64,000 nucleotides of DNA from an uncultured Geobacter sp. (GTDB taxonomy: Bacteria > Desulfobacterota > Desulfuromonadia > Geobacterales > Geobacteraceae), in NCBI GenBank assembly GCA_903915655.1, contig CAIWTU010000045.1, positions 30,965 through 94,964 of the forward strand, read 5' to 3'. Both the position numbers and the translations under genes were made by a program. The notes beneath the pieces were generated by a model that made no database searches, was not told the DNA's origin, and saw only the letters and a list, made by a program, of their open reading frames with translations. Of this stretch, positions 36,184 through 49,356 are shown piece after piece (the stretch's first letter is position 1; each line of letters begins with the position of its first letter).

Positions 36184-36411
36184 ATGGCGCGTGTCCAGTT
36201 CAGGACACCGGCCTCCAAAGTACCTGCTGAGATGGTTGGGGGCAATTATCAGACCCTTATGAATGAGGCATTAAAGCAGTTCAGTCAAGGATTGAAACTT
36301 ACCGATATAGTACGCGAAGCTATCCATGAAACCCTTGAAACCTGCCTAACTAAAAGATCAAGGAAGGAGTATATAGGGCCTAAGATAGAGATTGCTCGGA
36401 AACAATCATGA
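36184..36411 (+). CDS. antitoxin-like (BrnA/CopG-type) C-terminal ORF coupled to nhaA
   Basis: This 75-residue frame contains VGGNYQTLMNEALKQF, the conserved GxYQTxxNxAL string of BrnA/CopG-type antitoxins, followed by a helical segment. The N-terminal DNA-binding half is short or degraded and no toxin gene is seen nearby, so it may be a remnant. Its stop overlaps the nhaA start (ATGA), so it could still influence nhaA translation. The same frame is open upstream to 36043 without recognisable content. Confidence 0.5.
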   Translation: MARVQFRTPASKVPAEMVGGNYQTLMNEALKQFSQGLKLTDIVREAIHETLETCLTKRSRKEYIGPKIEIARKQS

Positions 36412-37556
36412 GAAAAAAAATCAATATGCTGCGTGAGTTCTCGATACCGATGATTGCCGGGGTGATTGCAGCCCTCTTCTGGGCAAACCTCGACCCCGCC
36501 GGTTACCAGCATTTCAATCGTGACCCTTTCCTTGGCGGCCTGAACTTCCATTTTATAACTAATGAACTGTTCATGGTTTTTTTCTTCGGTATTGCCGCCG
36601 TAGAGATAACCCAGAGTTGTCTCCCCGGCGGTGATATCAATCCCCCACGAAAGGCAGTCAATCCGCTTCTCGCAACCATGGGTGGCGTTCTGGCGCCGAT
36701 TCTGGTCTATTTTACCCTGAACCGATGTATCGGCTCAGCGGACTTTGTGAACGGCTGGGCTATTCCTACCGCCACAGACATCGCCCTCGCCTGGCTGACA
36801 GCCCGGCTGGTGTTCGGCAACAACCACCCGGTAATAGCTTATCTGCTCCTCCTTGCCATAGCTGACGATGCCATCGGTCTGGCCATCATTGCCATCTTCT
36901 ACCCCGACCCTGCCTTTCCGGTTCAACCTCTCTGGCTTCTCCTGACAGTTGCGGGGATGACGGCGGGATATCTGTTGCGGCGCTGCAGATTCAGAAATTA
37001 CTGGCCCTACATTATCCTGGGAGGTGTGCCAAGCTGGATGGGACTGCATTCGGCCCACCTCCATCCCGCGCTTGCACTGGTATTCATTGTGCCATTTCTC
37101 CCTCACTCGATGAAAGAGACCAAACACCTTTTCGAAGAGGACCCGGACGACTTCTCGACGCTCGCCCGTTTTGAGTCTGAATGGAAAATAGTGGTCGACT
37201 TTGGTCTGTTCATGTTCGGACTGGCTAATGCCGGGGTACAACTTACCGCGATCGGCACGGTTACCTGGCTGGTATTCTTTTCATTACTGGGGGGAAAGAC
37301 CATCGGAATATTTGTCATGGGGTGTCTCGGAGAAAAACTCGGGTTTGCGCTTCCAGATGGGATGAATTACAGGGATCTGCTTATTGCAGGTATCATTGCG
37401 GGGATCGGCTTCACAGTTGCCCTCTTTGTGGCTGGGGAAGCATTCGTGGATCCGGCTATCCAGGGGACAGCCAAGATGGGAGCAATGCTGAGCATCCTTG
37501 CTGCGCTGCTTGCGGTAGTTCTGGCCAGAATATTGAGAATAAAAAAAGTCGGTTAA
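36408..37556 (+). CDS. nhaA: Na+/H+ antiporter NhaA
   Basis: This 382-residue inner membrane protein has about twelve hydrophobic segments. The ion-binding region shows PTATDIALAW, with the Asp of helix IV, and AIADDAIGL, with the two aspartates matching D163 and D164 of the Escherichia coli protein. It exchanges cytoplasmic Na+ for protons and supports pH and salt tolerance. The terminator hairpin overlaps its final codons. The ATG overlaps the preceding ORF. Confidence 0.92.
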   Translation: MRKKINMLREFSIPMIAGVIAALFWANLDPAGYQHFNRDPFLGGLNFHFITNELFMVFFFGIAAVEITQSCLPGGDINPPRKAVNPLLATMGGVLAPILVYFTLNRCIGSADFVNGWAIPTATDIALAWLTARLVFGNNHPVIAYLLLLAIADDAIGLAIIAIFYPDPAFPVQPLWLLLTVAGMTAGYLLRRCRFRNYWPYIILGGVPSWMGLHSAHLHPALALVFIVPFLPHSMKETKHLFEEDPDDFSTLARFESEWKIVVDFGLFMFGLANAGVQLTAIGTVTWLVFFSLLGGKTIGIFVMGCLGEKLGFALPDGMNYRDLLIAGIIAGIGFTVALFVAGEAFVDPAIQGTAKMGAMLSILAALLAVVLARILRIKKVG

Positions 37557-37569
37557 TCCGACTTTTTTT
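37541..37569 (+). terminator. intrinsic terminator overlapping the 3' end of nhaA
   Basis: AAAAAAAGTCGG and CCGACTTTTTTT pair around a 5-base loop. The left arm covers the last nhaA codons, and the T run is suitable for plus-strand termination. Confidence 0.85.
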
Positions 37570-37809
37570 ATTCTCTCCACTTTACCGTGGGTCAGAGGAC
37601 CGCATAGCGATTTCTCCAATCATTGGCCTCTTTGTACCGCTTCAGGCAAATCCCGCATGGTGGGGCAGCACACCGCGGCCTGAAAGAGACCGGTTCTGTC
37701 TATATTCCGCATGGGTTTAGCAACCTCACGAGCAAGGCAGAGAGTGACTTTATACTACCGCAACAGTAGCCAAAAATCAACAGACTTTTGCTTGTCAGGC
37801 AGGAATTTA

Positions 37810-38820
37810 TCAATACCCCAAAAATTTAACCAGACTGTTTATCTCTTCCATCAAAGCGCTGAAACCGGGGAGGCTCAACGATTGTGCGCCATCGGACATT
37901 GCCTTTTCAGGCTCCGGATGGACTTCGATCAAAACTCCATGGGCGCCGCAAACGAGAGCGGCTTTTGCCATCGGCGGAACCAGGCTTCTCTTGCCGGTGG
38001 CGTGGGATGGATCGACCATAATGGGCAGATGAGACATCTCCCGGATGAGCGGTACTACCGAAAGATCTAGAGTGTTGCGGGTTGCAGTCTCATAGGTGCG
38101 GATGCCTCGCTCACAGAGAATGACTTCGGTATTTCCCCCCGCCAATATGTACTCGGCCGCGGCAAGAAATTCCTCGATTGTCGCGCACATCCCTCTTTTC
38201 AAAAGTACGGGCTTCCTGATGCTGCCCAACTCCTTCAGAAGATCAAAATTCTGCATATTGCGGGCGCCTACCTGCAGGAGGTCGGCGCTCTCGGCGACCA
38301 GACCGACGGTATCCGGGCTCATTACCTCGGTTACGATAGGGAGTCCGGTTTCTGCAGAAGCAAGGGCGAGAAGCCTTAACCCCTCCTCTTTCAACCCCTG
38401 GAAGGTATGTGGTCCGGTTCTCGGTTTAAAGGCGCCGCCACGCAGCATGTCCGCACCAGCTTTTTTGACTGCACGTGCGGTTTTAATGATTTGCTCCTCA
38501 CTCTCGACTGCACAGGGTCCGGCAATAACCACGGGTCGCCTCCCCTCGCCAATTTCAAGGCCGCAAACTTTAACAATGGTCGGTTCAGGATGAAAATCGC
38601 GGGAGACGAGCTTATAGGGTTTGGAGACATGTAGGACTTCCTGCACACCTGGCAGACCCTGTATAATCGAATCGTCGACGTACCCCTTGTTACCCAATAC
38701 ACCGATAGCGGTTCTTACGCCGCCCGGGATAGGTATCCCCTCATATCCCATCCTCAGGATGACTTTTATTACGGCGTTAATCTGCTTCTTCCCAGCATTA
38801 TGGTTCATTACGATCAGCAT
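37810..38820 (-). CDS. aroF: 3-deoxy-7-phosphoheptulonate (DAHP) synthase, AroF/AroA beta type
   Basis: This 336-residue enzyme condenses phosphoenolpyruvate and erythrose 4-phosphate at the entry of the shikimate pathway. An N-terminal ferredoxin-like regulatory domain (about 1-70) precedes the TIM barrel, which shows VIAGPCAVES, LRGGAFKPRT, LLQVGARNMQNF, PVLLKRG, CERGIRTYE and MVDPSHATGKR. I chose the ATG at 38820 behind GGAGGG; upstream in-frame codons add atypical residues. It feeds the trp genes elsewhere in the window. Confidence 0.95.
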   Translation of the reverse strand: MLIVMNHNAGKKQINAVIKVILRMGYEGIPIPGGVRTAIGVLGNKGYVDDSIIQGLPGVQEVLHVSKPYKLVSRDFHPEPTIVKVCGLEIGEGRRPVVIAGPCAVESEEQIIKTARAVKKAGADMLRGGAFKPRTGPHTFQGLKEEGLRLLALASAETGLPIVTEVMSPDTVGLVAESADLLQVGARNMQNFDLLKELGSIRKPVLLKRGMCATIEEFLAAAEYILAGGNTEVILCERGIRTYETATRNTLDLSVVPLIREMSHLPIMVDPSHATGKRSLVPPMAKAALVCGAHGVLIEVHPEPEKAMSDGAQSLSLPGFSALMEEINSLVKFLGY

Positions 38821-39616
38821 CAAAACCCTCCATTTATCAGGACCTGGCCTGTATCTTCCCTCCAAGGATAACAGAGGTGCAAATCCCTGGTCAAGAAACG
38901 AATTTGCAAGAGTTGAGAAGAATATTCGGCAGAGAGATCATTTTCGTAATATTTCCCGGTATCGATCCTCTCCCGGTAGGAAATTTCAGCTTCCGAAGCT
39001 GAAGGTTGCGGGTCCGAATCCCGTTTCCCGCTCCATAAAATCAATGGGTTAGGCGATTTGCCTACCCCTTTCCTTCTTCCGTGTAACCTCTCGTGTAACC
39101 TCTGGAATGATTCCTGCGATTTCGGGATTCCGTAATTCGGTAGTCGCGTGAGGATGTATTCAGTACTATTGATGGTTCTTCCGCAGAATTTGCGGGTAGA
39201 ATTCAGTTTCAGGAGGGCTGAGCAGCTACCCGGTCATTAATAAATAGAGCATCCCATCTTCGAGTCTGTCATTATTGCTTTCCACCAAGAAATCCAAGAG
39301 AGACGAGGAAAACGGGATGCGGCTAAAGTCTATCCTAAATGTTCGCTTAAATGTTCTTTTCCAAGGCCGTATTTGTGCTCAAAGTTGTAGCCTTGATTTT
39401 TAAATGCTAGAAAGTCAATCTGTTAGGCTGGTATTTGGAAGGGGTTTGATACATTATGAAAAGCTCTAAAACCATAAAATTTCAGCCTCCCAAACAGATA
39501 GTTAGATAACGAAAACAATATAGGTTGCCATTTCGCAGGAAAGCAGTACAATGGGCTCGGAAATGCCGCTTTGAGCCCGACTTTTCAGAACATTGAATAG
39601 ATGTCCAGGAGAAATT
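38821..39616. other. 796-base gene-poor region with a tRNA fragment
   Basis: Apart from the 3' tRNA fragment at 38984-39035, I find no coding frame of credible length or composition. The segment after the fragment contains a tandem GTGTAACCTCT-like pair near 39082-39104, of the kind found beside tRNA-integrated elements. The rest is AT-rich and without clear hairpins. Confidence 0.5.
38984..39035 (+). tRNA. 3' fragment of tRNA-Arg(CCG), probable attachment-site remnant
   Basis: A perfect anticodon arm (TCAGC / loop TTCCGAA / GCTGA, anticodon CCG at 38993-38995) is followed by a 5-base variable loop, a T arm (GCGGG / TCCGAAT / CCCGT) and an acceptor 3' strand TTCCCGC ending in TCCA. The matching 5' acceptor strand and D arm are absent upstream, so this is not a complete tRNA. 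A 3' tRNA piece of this size is what integrase-mediated insertion leaves behind. Confidence 0.6.
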
Positions 39617-39901
39617 GTGCGACTGAAGAAAGAGCAGATCGACAGGCTGGCGGAAAAGATACTTGCAGAGTTGACCAGCGCAGAGCTTCTATCCTTCAAG
39701 AAGGATCGTACGGTACTCCTTTCGGCTATAAAGGAAACTATCAGGGAAGATATCAGCAAAGAAGCAGCGCTGGAGACGGAAGCGGAACGACTTCTTGAGC
39801 AAACATTACGGGCGTCAGGCTGCGGGGCAGACATCGACCGACACAGGATGCTGAAGCTGATAAAACAAAGATTGGCTAAAGAACGGAACATTGTTCTCTG
39901 A
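39617..39901 (+). CDS. DUF507 family protein (first copy)
   Basis: This 94-residue helical protein starts at GTG 39617, after AGGAG. It begins MRLKKEQIDRLAEKILAEL, has a charged middle and ends in HRMLKLIKQRLAKE, the pattern of DUF507. Function is unknown. A second copy follows after 24 bases, and both lie upstream of groESL. Confidence 0.75.
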   Translation: MRLKKEQIDRLAEKILAELTSAELLSFKKDRTVLLSAIKETIREDISKEAALETEAERLLEQTLRASGCGADIDRHRMLKLIKQRLAKERNIVL

Positions 39902-39925
39902 CCTTATCCTTCCCGCGAGGTTTCC

Positions 39926-40198
39926 ATGCTTATTTCAGAAGACCGCATATCAGTCCTGGCCCACAAGATTATCGACAAAATCTGGAAGGACGACCTGGCT
40001 GACTTCAGCGATGAACCAAAGGCCCTGAGCAGAGTAAAATCATCCATCCATGAATATTTCTCCGTAGCAATCGTTGTTGACGAACAGGTCCGCAATAAGC
40101 TTGCATCTTACTCCCAGGCAAAGGTTCCCGGAAGTCGTGAATGGGAGATCCTTTACGATAAACTGTACAAGGAAGAGATGACGAAGAGAAAATGGTGA
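39926..40198 (+). CDS. DUF507 family protein (second copy)
   Basis: This 90-residue protein resembles the first copy (RISVLAHKIIDKIWKDD at the start, WEILYDKLYKEEMTKRKW at the end) and is clearly a paralogous DUF507 member. The GCGAGG ahead of the ATG can serve as ribosome site. The pair is probably one transcription unit. Function is unknown. Confidence 0.75.
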   Translation: MLISEDRISVLAHKIIDKIWKDDLADFSDEPKALSRVKSSIHEYFSVAIVVDEQVRNKLASYSQAKVPGSREWEILYDKLYKEEMTKRKW

Positions 40199-40321
40199 TC
40201 TGATCGCGTTCCTACCCTTTGCCCCCCCGACTCCCGGCGATTTCCCGTCTACCCTCAAGGGCTTTCCGTACAGTTCTGAATCCCTTTTTCTGACGACCTG
40301 ATATTTTTTAAAATAATTGAC

Positions 40322-40350
40322 TTGATTTTTCCCGACAGGCTGGTTATATT
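40322..40350 (+). promoter_or_regulatory. groESL promoter
   Basis: TTGATT at 40322-40327 and TATATT at 40345-40350 are separated by 17 bases, with the CIRCE element just downstream. Confidence 0.7.
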
Positions 40351-40360
40351 CAAAACGTTA

Positions 40361-40387
40361 TTAGCACTCAGCAGTTATGAGTGCTAA
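40361..40387 (+). promoter_or_regulatory. CIRCE element (HrcA operator)
   Basis: TTAGCACTC-N9-GAGTGCTAA is a perfect match to the CIRCE consensus. It lies between the promoter and groES, so HrcA should repress the operon until heat stress. Confidence 0.97.
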
Positions 40388-40441
40388 TTGCTTTTCAGGT
40401 TACAACAACCAGCATTTAAAGAATGAAAGGAGAATTGAAAC

Positions 40442-40729
40442 ATGAAGTTAAGACCATTACAGGACCGTATCATTGTAGAAAGGCTTGAAGAAGAGAGCAA
40501 AACAGCCGGGGGAATTTTAATTCCGGATACCGCCAAGGAAAAACCACAGCGGGGCAAAATTGTCGCCGTCGGCAAGGGGAAAGTAACCGAGGACGGCAAA
40601 GTGCTTCCTGTTGATGTTAAAGTAGGAGACACGGTGCTTTTCGGTAAATATGCCGGTACGGAAATAAAGGTTGAAGGCATTGACTATCTCATTATGCGCG
40701 AAGACGACATTCTGGGTGTAATCGAATAA
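40442..40729 (+). CDS. groES: co-chaperonin GroES
   Basis: This 95-residue cap protein of the GroEL folding chamber has [17 protein letters not shown], the mobile loop [17 protein letters not shown], and the closing [20 protein letters not shown] precedes the ATG. It is followed by groEL after 78 bases and controlled by the CIRCE element. Confidence 0.98.
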   Translation: MKLRPLQDRIIVERLEEESKTAGGILIPDTAKEKPQRGKIVAVGKGKVTEDGKVLPVDVKVGDTVLFGKYAGTEIKVEGIDYLIMREDDILGVIE

Positions 40730-40801
40730 GCGGGGGATAATCTCACCCATAACTATTTTCAGCAGAAACAAAAGATTCAATCTAAAGAACCAGGAGGATA
40801 G

Positions 40802-42454
<1,653 letters not shown>

Positions 42455-42504
42455 GCCGTTTAGTGAGATAGAAGTTGTTTCCTCGTCTCACTGGAAACAT
42501 AGGA

Positions 42505-42537
42505 AAACGGGGGGTGGAAAATTTCCGCCCCCCGTTT
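42505..42537. terminator. strong bidirectional terminator between groEL and the acyl-CoA synthetase
   Basis: A 16-bp stem (AAACGGGGGGTGGAAA with TTTCCGCCCCCCGTTT and one wobble) has a single-base turn and short T and A flanks, placed between convergent genes. Confidence 0.85.
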
Positions 42538-42557
42538 CTATATTATTTACTTCTTGT

Positions 42558-44213
42558 TTACTTCTTGTCCTTATCTCTTATCTCAACCCGTCGTATCTTG
42601 CCGCTTATCGTTTTCGGCAGTTCCGGAACAAATTCGATGATTCTCGGATATTTATACGGCGCTGTCAGCCTTCTTGTATGTTCCTGCAATTCCCCCACAA
42701 GGTCTTCGCTCGGAGAATAGTCTCTGGTTAATACCACGGTTGCCTTGACAATCTGCCCACGAATCTCGTCGGGTACCGCAGTTATTGCACATTCCATCAC
42801 CGCCGGGTGTTCCAGAAGGGCACTTTCGACCTCAAAGGGGCCGATCCTGTACCCGGAGCTCTTGATAACATCGTCGGATCTCCCTACAAACCAGTAGTAG
42901 CCGTCCTCATCCCGCCATGCCATGTCACCGGTATAATAGGTTCCGCCATGCCATACCTTGCGGGTCAACTGGTCATCGCGATAATAGCCGTTGAACATTC
43001 CGATTGGTGTCCTCACGTCTGTCCGGATGACAATCTGCCCTTCTTCTCCACTCTCGCAGGATTGATTCTGATCATTGATAATATCCATTACGTATCCCGG
43101 GGAAGGTTTGCCCATCGAGCCCGGTTTTGGCTCCATCCAGGGGTATGTGGCAATTGCGACGGTGCACTCGGTCTGACCGTACCCCTCCATCAGCTTGATT
43201 CCAGTGGCCTTGAGAAACTGGTTATATATCTCCGGATTCAGTGGTTCACCGGCTATAACACAATAGTTGAGTTTCGACAGGTCATATCTGGAAAGATCCT
43301 CCTTGATCAAAAACCGGTAGATAGTTGGAGGCGCGCAGAAGGTGGTCACTCCGTACCTGGAAATCGTATCGAGAAGGGCTCCGGGGGCGAATTTTTCATA
43401 ATCGTAGACAAAGACCGCAGAACCGCTTATCCACTGGCCGTATATCTTCCCCCAGACAGCCTTTGCCCATCCGGTGTCCGCTACGGTAAAATGTATCCCC
43501 CCTTCTGTTACATTCTGCCAGAAATTTGCCGTCAAAATATGTCCGAGGGGATAAAGGAAATCATGCTGCACCATTTTAGGCATTCCGGTTGTACCTGAGG
43601 TAAAATAGATCAGGGAAATGTCCTCTTTGGCGGGGGCATCTGAACCGGTGGGCCTGATAAAGAGCTCTGAAGCAGTTTCAATCCCGCTATTGAAGTCGTG
43701 CCAACCGTTCCTTTCGCCCCCCACGATCACTTTATATTCTAGGGTCGGTGATTTTTCCAGGGCCTCGTCCACGTGACTTAGCACCTCTTCGTCAGCAATT
43801 GCTATGACCATTTTTATATCGGCGGCATTGCAACGGTAAATAATGTCCTTGGTTGTCAACAAATGGGTTGCCGGGATGCAGATAGCGCCTAGCTTGTGGA
43901 GCGCCAGCAGACAAAACCAGAATTCGAAGCGCCTCTTCAGAATCAGCATTACCGGATCGCCTTTTTTTATCCCCATGGAGCGAAAGATTGAGGCAGCCTT
44001 GTCGCTCTGCTGTTTGAGTTGACTAAAGGTAAACGTGGCTTCATTTCCTTTGTCATCACACCAGATCAGGGCAATTTTGTCCGGAGAGCTTGATGCCAGC
44101 CCATCAGCTACATCATAGGCAAAATTGAAGCTATCCGGAACATTTATGGCAAAATTTGCAATAAAGTCTTCGTAAGAGTCGTACTGCGTGCGGGATACAA
44201 ACCTGTCCAACAT
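42558..44213 (-). CDS. AMP-dependent acyl-CoA synthetase (medium-chain/acetyl type)
   Basis: This 551-residue enzyme activates a carboxylic acid to its CoA thioester using ATP. The P-loop-like [50 protein letters not shown] and the C-terminal [10 protein letters not shown] with the catalytic lysine are complete. The layout is like acetyl- or medium-chain acyl-CoA synthetases of anaerobes. I chose ATG 44213 behind GAGG over GTG 44222. An XRE-cupin regulator gene lies 17 bases upstream on the same strand. Confidence 0.88.
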   Translation of the reverse strand: MLDRFVSRTQYDSYEDFIANFAINVPDSFNFAYDVADGLASSSPDKIALIWCDDKGNEATFTFSQLKQQSDKAASIFRSMGIKKGDPVMLILKRRFEFWFCLLALHKLGAICIPATHLLTTKDIIYRCNAADIKMVIAIADEEVLSHVDEALEKSPTLEYKVIVGGERNGWHDFNSGIETASELFIRPTGSDAPAKEDISLIYFTSGTTGMPKMVQHDFLYPLGHILTANFWQNVTEGGIHFTVADTGWAKAVWGKIYGQWISGSAVFVYDYEKFAPGALLDTISRYGVTTFCAPPTIYRFLIKEDLSRYDLSKLNYCVIAGEPLNPEIYNQFLKATGIKLMEGYGQTECTVAIATYPWMEPKPGSMGKPSPGYVMDIINDQNQSCESGEEGQIVIRTDVRTPIGMFNGYYRDDQLTRKVWHGGTYYTGDMAWRDEDGYYWFVGRSDDVIKSSGYRIGPFEVESALLEHPAVMECAITAVPDEIRGQIVKATVVLTRDYSPSEDLVGELQEHTRRLTAPYKYPRIIEFVPELPKTISGKIRRVEIRDKDKK

Positions 44214-44230
44214 ATTAGGCACCTCGTTTA

Positions 44231-44785
44231 TTAAAGAATAATGGCCAGGAATCGGGCCGGCTTGTTATTCATCGCCTGCATCCCATGGCTGACACTTGAA
44301 TCAAAAAAGAGTGAATCCCCCTCATCAAGAAGGAGTTCATGGTCGTGAATAATTATTTTCAGGGTACCCTCTAGCACAAAGGTGAATTCCTGTCCAGGAT
44401 GACTGTTGAAGCTCACAACCTCATCCGGAGTAGAGGGGTCGACAGTCACGAGAAACGGTTCAGCCATTTTATGGACAAAATTATAGGCCAGCCCCTCATA
44501 GTTGTACTGCTTCCTTCTTTCGACGCTTATCCCCTGGCCCTTCCTGGTCAGCGCGTACATATGCAGCTTTGGGCTCTCTCCGGTAATTAAATCGGTCAGT
44601 TCCACATGAAATCTTTGGGCCATTTTGTACAAAAAGCCGACCGGAATATCTGCAACCCCACTTTCATATTCCAGGTAAGTCTCACGGTTGATGTTAAATT
44701 CATGGGCTAGCGTCTCCGCTGAAATGCCGGCAATTTCCCTCAGTTCCTTGAGCCGGCAAGCTATATTCTTGATTTGTTCAGACAT
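44231..44785 (-). CDS. XRE family regulator with C-terminal cupin domain
   Basis: This 184-residue protein has a helix-turn-helix (about 8-62, with [28 protein letters not shown]) and a small cupin domain (about 105-184, with [43 protein letters not shown]). Such proteins sense a small molecule and control adjacent catabolic genes. It is upstream of the acyl-CoA synthetase on the same strand, so it probably regulates that operon. AGGAGG precedes the ATG. Confidence 0.85.
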   Translation of the reverse strand: MSEQIKNIACRLKELREIAGISAETLAHEFNINRETYLEYESGVADIPVGFLYKMAQRFHVELTDLITGESPKLHMYALTRKGQGISVERRKQYNYEGLAYNFVHKMAEPFLVTVDPSTPDEVVSFNSHPGQEFTFVLEGTLKIIIHDHELLLDEGDSLFFDSSVSHGMQAMNNKPARFLAIIL

Positions 44786-45009
44786 GCGGGATACCTCCTG
44801 ACCCCGATAAACGGGGTAAGTCTCTTAATGGCGTTGACTTCAGCAAAAAACGTGGGTAAAAACTTCTGACTTGGTAGGTAGATCTGTCCTGACCCGTATT
44901 CGAGATGAGCCTGTCGGGAAAAGATTCACCGTCGGCAGCGCCACCTGGGAAGGGGGGATGCGCAACGAACTGTTGCGTCGAGTTTATTCAACGCGTCATT
45001 TAAGCCGGA

Positions 45010-45426
45010 CTATTTTCTTGAAGCTTTTGCAGCTACCTGCATGCGGATAAGGGCCCGTTCGAGAGCCGCTTCCTGAGCTGCGAACTCCTTGTCTTCCCGG
45101 GAAAGCCTTTTCAACGCCTCTTCCGCCCTGCCAAGGGCGGTTCTGGCTCTTTCCATATCAATTTCATCCGCTTTTTCTGCGGTTTCCACAAGGATGATAA
45201 CCTCGTCGTTTTCAACTTCCAGATAACCCCAGTTTACGGCCAAGTAGTGCGTTGCCCCGTCACTTGTATATGACAACTCACCTATTTTCAGGGAAGTAAG
45301 AAAGGTCGCGTGTCCGGGCAGAATCCCGAATTCACCCAGTGATCCGGTGGCGTTAATCATGTCAACCTCTGCAGAAACAACTTTCCTGTAAGGAGTTATA
45401 AGTTCTATTTTCAGTTTTTCGGCCAT
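45010..45426 (-). CDS. atpC: ATP synthase epsilon subunit
   Basis: This 138-residue subunit has the N-terminal beta-sandwich (KIELITPYRKVVSAEVDMI, GEFGILPGHATFLTSLKIG) and a C-terminal helical hairpin rich in Glu, Arg and Ala (from ERARTALGRAEEALKRL). It connects the rotor shaft and tunes hydrolysis. It is the last gene of the minus-strand atp operon, 55 bases after atpD. Confidence 0.96.
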   Translation of the reverse strand: MAEKLKIELITPYRKVVSAEVDMINATGSLGEFGILPGHATFLTSLKIGELSYTSDGATHYLAVNWGYLEVENDEVIILVETAEKADEIDMERARTALGRAEEALKRLSREDKEFAAQEAALERALIRMQVAAKASRK

Positions 45427-45481
45427 CTACCTCTGTTCCTTTCGAAAAGTGGATGTAATCCCAGTATGGAATGGCTGCCGG

Positions 45482-46930
<1,449 letters not shown>

Positions 46931-46962
46931 TTATCAATTATATCGTCACAGTAGCTCTGTTT

Positions 46963-47826
46963 TTAACCTTTTATCGACTCCGCGCCTGAGATAATTTCAA
47001 GAAGCTCTGTGGTGATTACAGCCTGACGGGCTCTGTTATACTGCAGACTCAATTTTCCGATCATCTCGGCGGCATTTTTTGCAGCGCTTTCCATTGCAGT
47101 CATACGTGCGCCATGTTCTGCCGCAAGCGACTCCAGCAAGGCTTGGTATATCTGCACCTCTATATGCTTTGGGAGCAGTTCTGCAAGGAGATCGTCCTTC
47201 GAAGGCTCATATATTGCGTCAGGAAGGAACTGCTCTTCGCCACCCTGACAGGATGGAACGGGGAGGAGTTTCATAAGAGTTATCTCCTGGGAGATCACAC
47301 TCTTGAATGCATTGAAAAGAAGATGCACCTCGCTATATTCTTCTGCAAGAAAACCGGAAATTATTTCCTGGGCAATAACTGCAGCCGTTTGGCGACTGAG
47401 ATCAGACGTTATGCCCGTATAGCTTTTGCTTACCCTCACCCGGTGTCTGAGAAATTCATTCCCTTTCCGCCCTATGGTCATTACGGTCAGATCAGGAAAC
47501 TCTGCTGAATGTTCCTTTACAAAGCGTTCGGCCGTTTTGCCGATTGTCGCGTTAAAGCCGCCGCAGAGCCCCCTGTCCGAGGTGATGGCGATAAGAAGTG
47601 CCTTGGTGGTTTTCGCCTGCTGCAGAAGCGGGTTCTTGGCTGAGTCGACAGAGGGGGCCAGTTTCTCCAGAACAGATGCGAGCTTTTCCGTATACGGTCT
47701 TGCCGCTATAACGTTTTCCTGGGCATGGCGCAGCTTTGCAGCCGAGACCATTTTCATCGCCTTGGTAATCTGCATGGTGTTTTTGACGGATACTATCCGT
47801 TTTCTTATGCTTTTGAGGCTGGCCAT
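46963..47826 (-). CDS. atpG: ATP synthase gamma subunit
   Basis: This 287-residue central stalk subunit has N-terminal and C-terminal helices forming the shaft ([31 protein letters not shown] at the start, [15 protein letters not shown] and [20 protein letters not shown] at the end). The middle has [10 protein letters not shown]. It begins one base after atpA. Confidence 0.97.
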   Translation of the reverse strand: MASLKSIRKRIVSVKNTMQITKAMKMVSAAKLRHAQENVIAARPYTEKLASVLEKLAPSVDSAKNPLLQQAKTTKALLIAITSDRGLCGGFNATIGKTAERFVKEHSAEFPDLTVMTIGRKGNEFLRHRVRVSKSYTGITSDLSRQTAAVIAQEIISGFLAEEYSEVHLLFNAFKSVISQEITLMKLLPVPSCQGGEEQFLPDAIYEPSKDDLLAELLPKHIEVQIYQALLESLAAEHGARMTAMESAAKNAAEMIGKLSLQYNRARQAVITTELLEIISGAESIKG

Positions 47827-49347
47827 TTACAACTCCTCGGAAGTAAATTCCTTTTTGAAATCTTCGAGCGAGGCAATCATCTTCCCTTTCAGGAGATCGT
47901 CAATGGCCTTCTTCTCCCGAAGATCTTTCAGTAGCTCGGCCTTTTTATTGTCCAGAAACCGGTAGAGCTCAGCTTCATAACGCCCGAGCTCAGAGACGGG
48001 ATATTCATCCAAAAAGCCGTTGTTTGCGGCAAAAATAAGCATTACCTGCTTCTCATTCGGGATTGGCTTACACTGAGGCTGCTTCAGGATCTCGACAAGT
48101 CTTTCGCCACGGGCAAGCTGATTCTGTGTGGTCTTGTCGAGGTCGGATCCGAACTGGGCAAAGGCCGCCATCTCCCTGTACTGAGCCAGGTTCAGTCGGA
48201 GTGTGCCGGCAACCTGCTTCATTGCCTTCATCTGCGCAGCGCCCCCAACGCGCGAAACGGAGAGCCCAACGTTAATTGCAGGACGCACACCCGAGAAGAA
48301 GAGGTCGCTCTCCAGATATATCTGACCATCGGTAATGGAAATAACGTTGGTCGGAATATAGGCGGAGACATCGCCTGCCTGAGTCTCTATTATCGGTAAC
48401 GCTGTCAGCGAACCGGCGCCGCAGGCATCGGATAACTTGCAGGCACGCTCGAGCAAACGGCTGTGCAGGTAGAAAACGTCGCCAGGGTAGGCTTCACGTC
48501 CCGGCGGACGCCTCAGCAGCAGGGATAGCTGACGATAGGCAACAGCGTGCTTTGAAAGGTCATCATAGACAATAAGCGCATGCTTGCCGTTGTCCCTGAA
48601 ATACTCTCCGATAGTAGCGCCTGTATAAGGGGAAATGAATTGCAGTGGTGCAGACTCCGAAGCTGTAGCGGCAACGACAATGGTGTAATCCATTGCACCA
48701 TGTTCCTGGAGCTTGCCGACGACCTGGGCAACAGTGGAGCGCTTTTGTCCGATGGCGACATAGATGCAGATGCAATCGCCACCTTTCTGGTTGATGATCG
48801 TATCGATTGCTACGGCCGTTTTGCCGGTCTGGCGGTCTCCGATAATGAGCTCACGCTGTCCTCGGCCGATTGGAACCATCGAGTCTATTGCCTTGAGCCC
48901 TGTCTGCAAGGGCTGGTGGACCGACTTGCGCTGAACGATTCCAGGAGCCTTGACCTCAACCTTGCGTGTTTCGCTGCTGTTGATTGGTCCCTTGCCGTCG
49001 ATCGGCTTGCCGATCCCGTCCAGCACGCGCCCTATCAAGGCCTCACCGACCGGGACCTCGACAATTTTACCGGTACACCTGACGATGCTCCCTTCCTTGA
49101 TACCTTCATTGTTCTCGCCAAAGATGGCCGCTCCGACGTTGTCCTCCTCAAGATTGAGGACCATGCCGGTAATTCCCCCCGGGAATTCGAGTAATTCGCC
49201 TGCCATGGCCTTTTCAAGCCCGTGAATTCTGGCAATACCATCACCAACGGAGATAATGACTCCGGTTTCGCTGACCTCCATCTCCTTCCCGTAATCCTTG
49301 ATCTGTTTCCTAATAATCTCGCTTATTTCTGACGCTCTGATTTCCAT
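47827..49347 (-). CDS. atpA: ATP synthase alpha subunit
   Basis: This 506-residue non-catalytic nucleotide-binding subunit has Walker [31 protein letters not shown], the [31 protein letters not shown] region, and SRVGGAAQ. It is full length, between atpH and atpG. Confidence 0.98.
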   Translation of the reverse strand: MEIRASEISEIIRKQIKDYGKEMEVSETGVIISVGDGIARIHGLEKAMAGELLEFPGGITGMVLNLEEDNVGAAIFGENNEGIKEGSIVRCTGKIVEVPVGEALIGRVLDGIGKPIDGKGPINSSETRKVEVKAPGIVQRKSVHQPLQTGLKAIDSMVPIGRGQRELIIGDRQTGKTAVAIDTIINQKGGDCICIYVAIGQKRSTVAQVVGKLQEHGAMDYTIVVAATASESAPLQFISPYTGATIGEYFRDNGKHALIVYDDLSKHAVAYRQLSLLLRRPPGREAYPGDVFYLHSRLLERACKLSDACGAGSLTALPIIETQAGDVSAYIPTNVISITDGQIYLESDLFFSGVRPAINVGLSVSRVGGAAQMKAMKQVAGTLRLNLAQYREMAAFAQFGSDLDKTTQNQLARGERLVEILKQPQCKPIPNEKQVMLIFAANNGFLDEYPVSELGRYEAELYRFLDNKKAELLKDLREKKAIDDLLKGKMIASLEDFKKEFTSEEL

Positions 49348-49356
49348 AGAAACGTT

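Noticed and set aside
38959..39035. complete tRNA gene
   Set aside because: No 5' acceptor strand pairs with TTCCCGC and no D arm is present upstream, so only the 3' part exists.
49340..49356. GAAACGTTTCAC string near the atpA start as a possible parS site
   Set aside because: It only partly matches the 16-base parS palindrome and lies within the atp ribosome-binding region.
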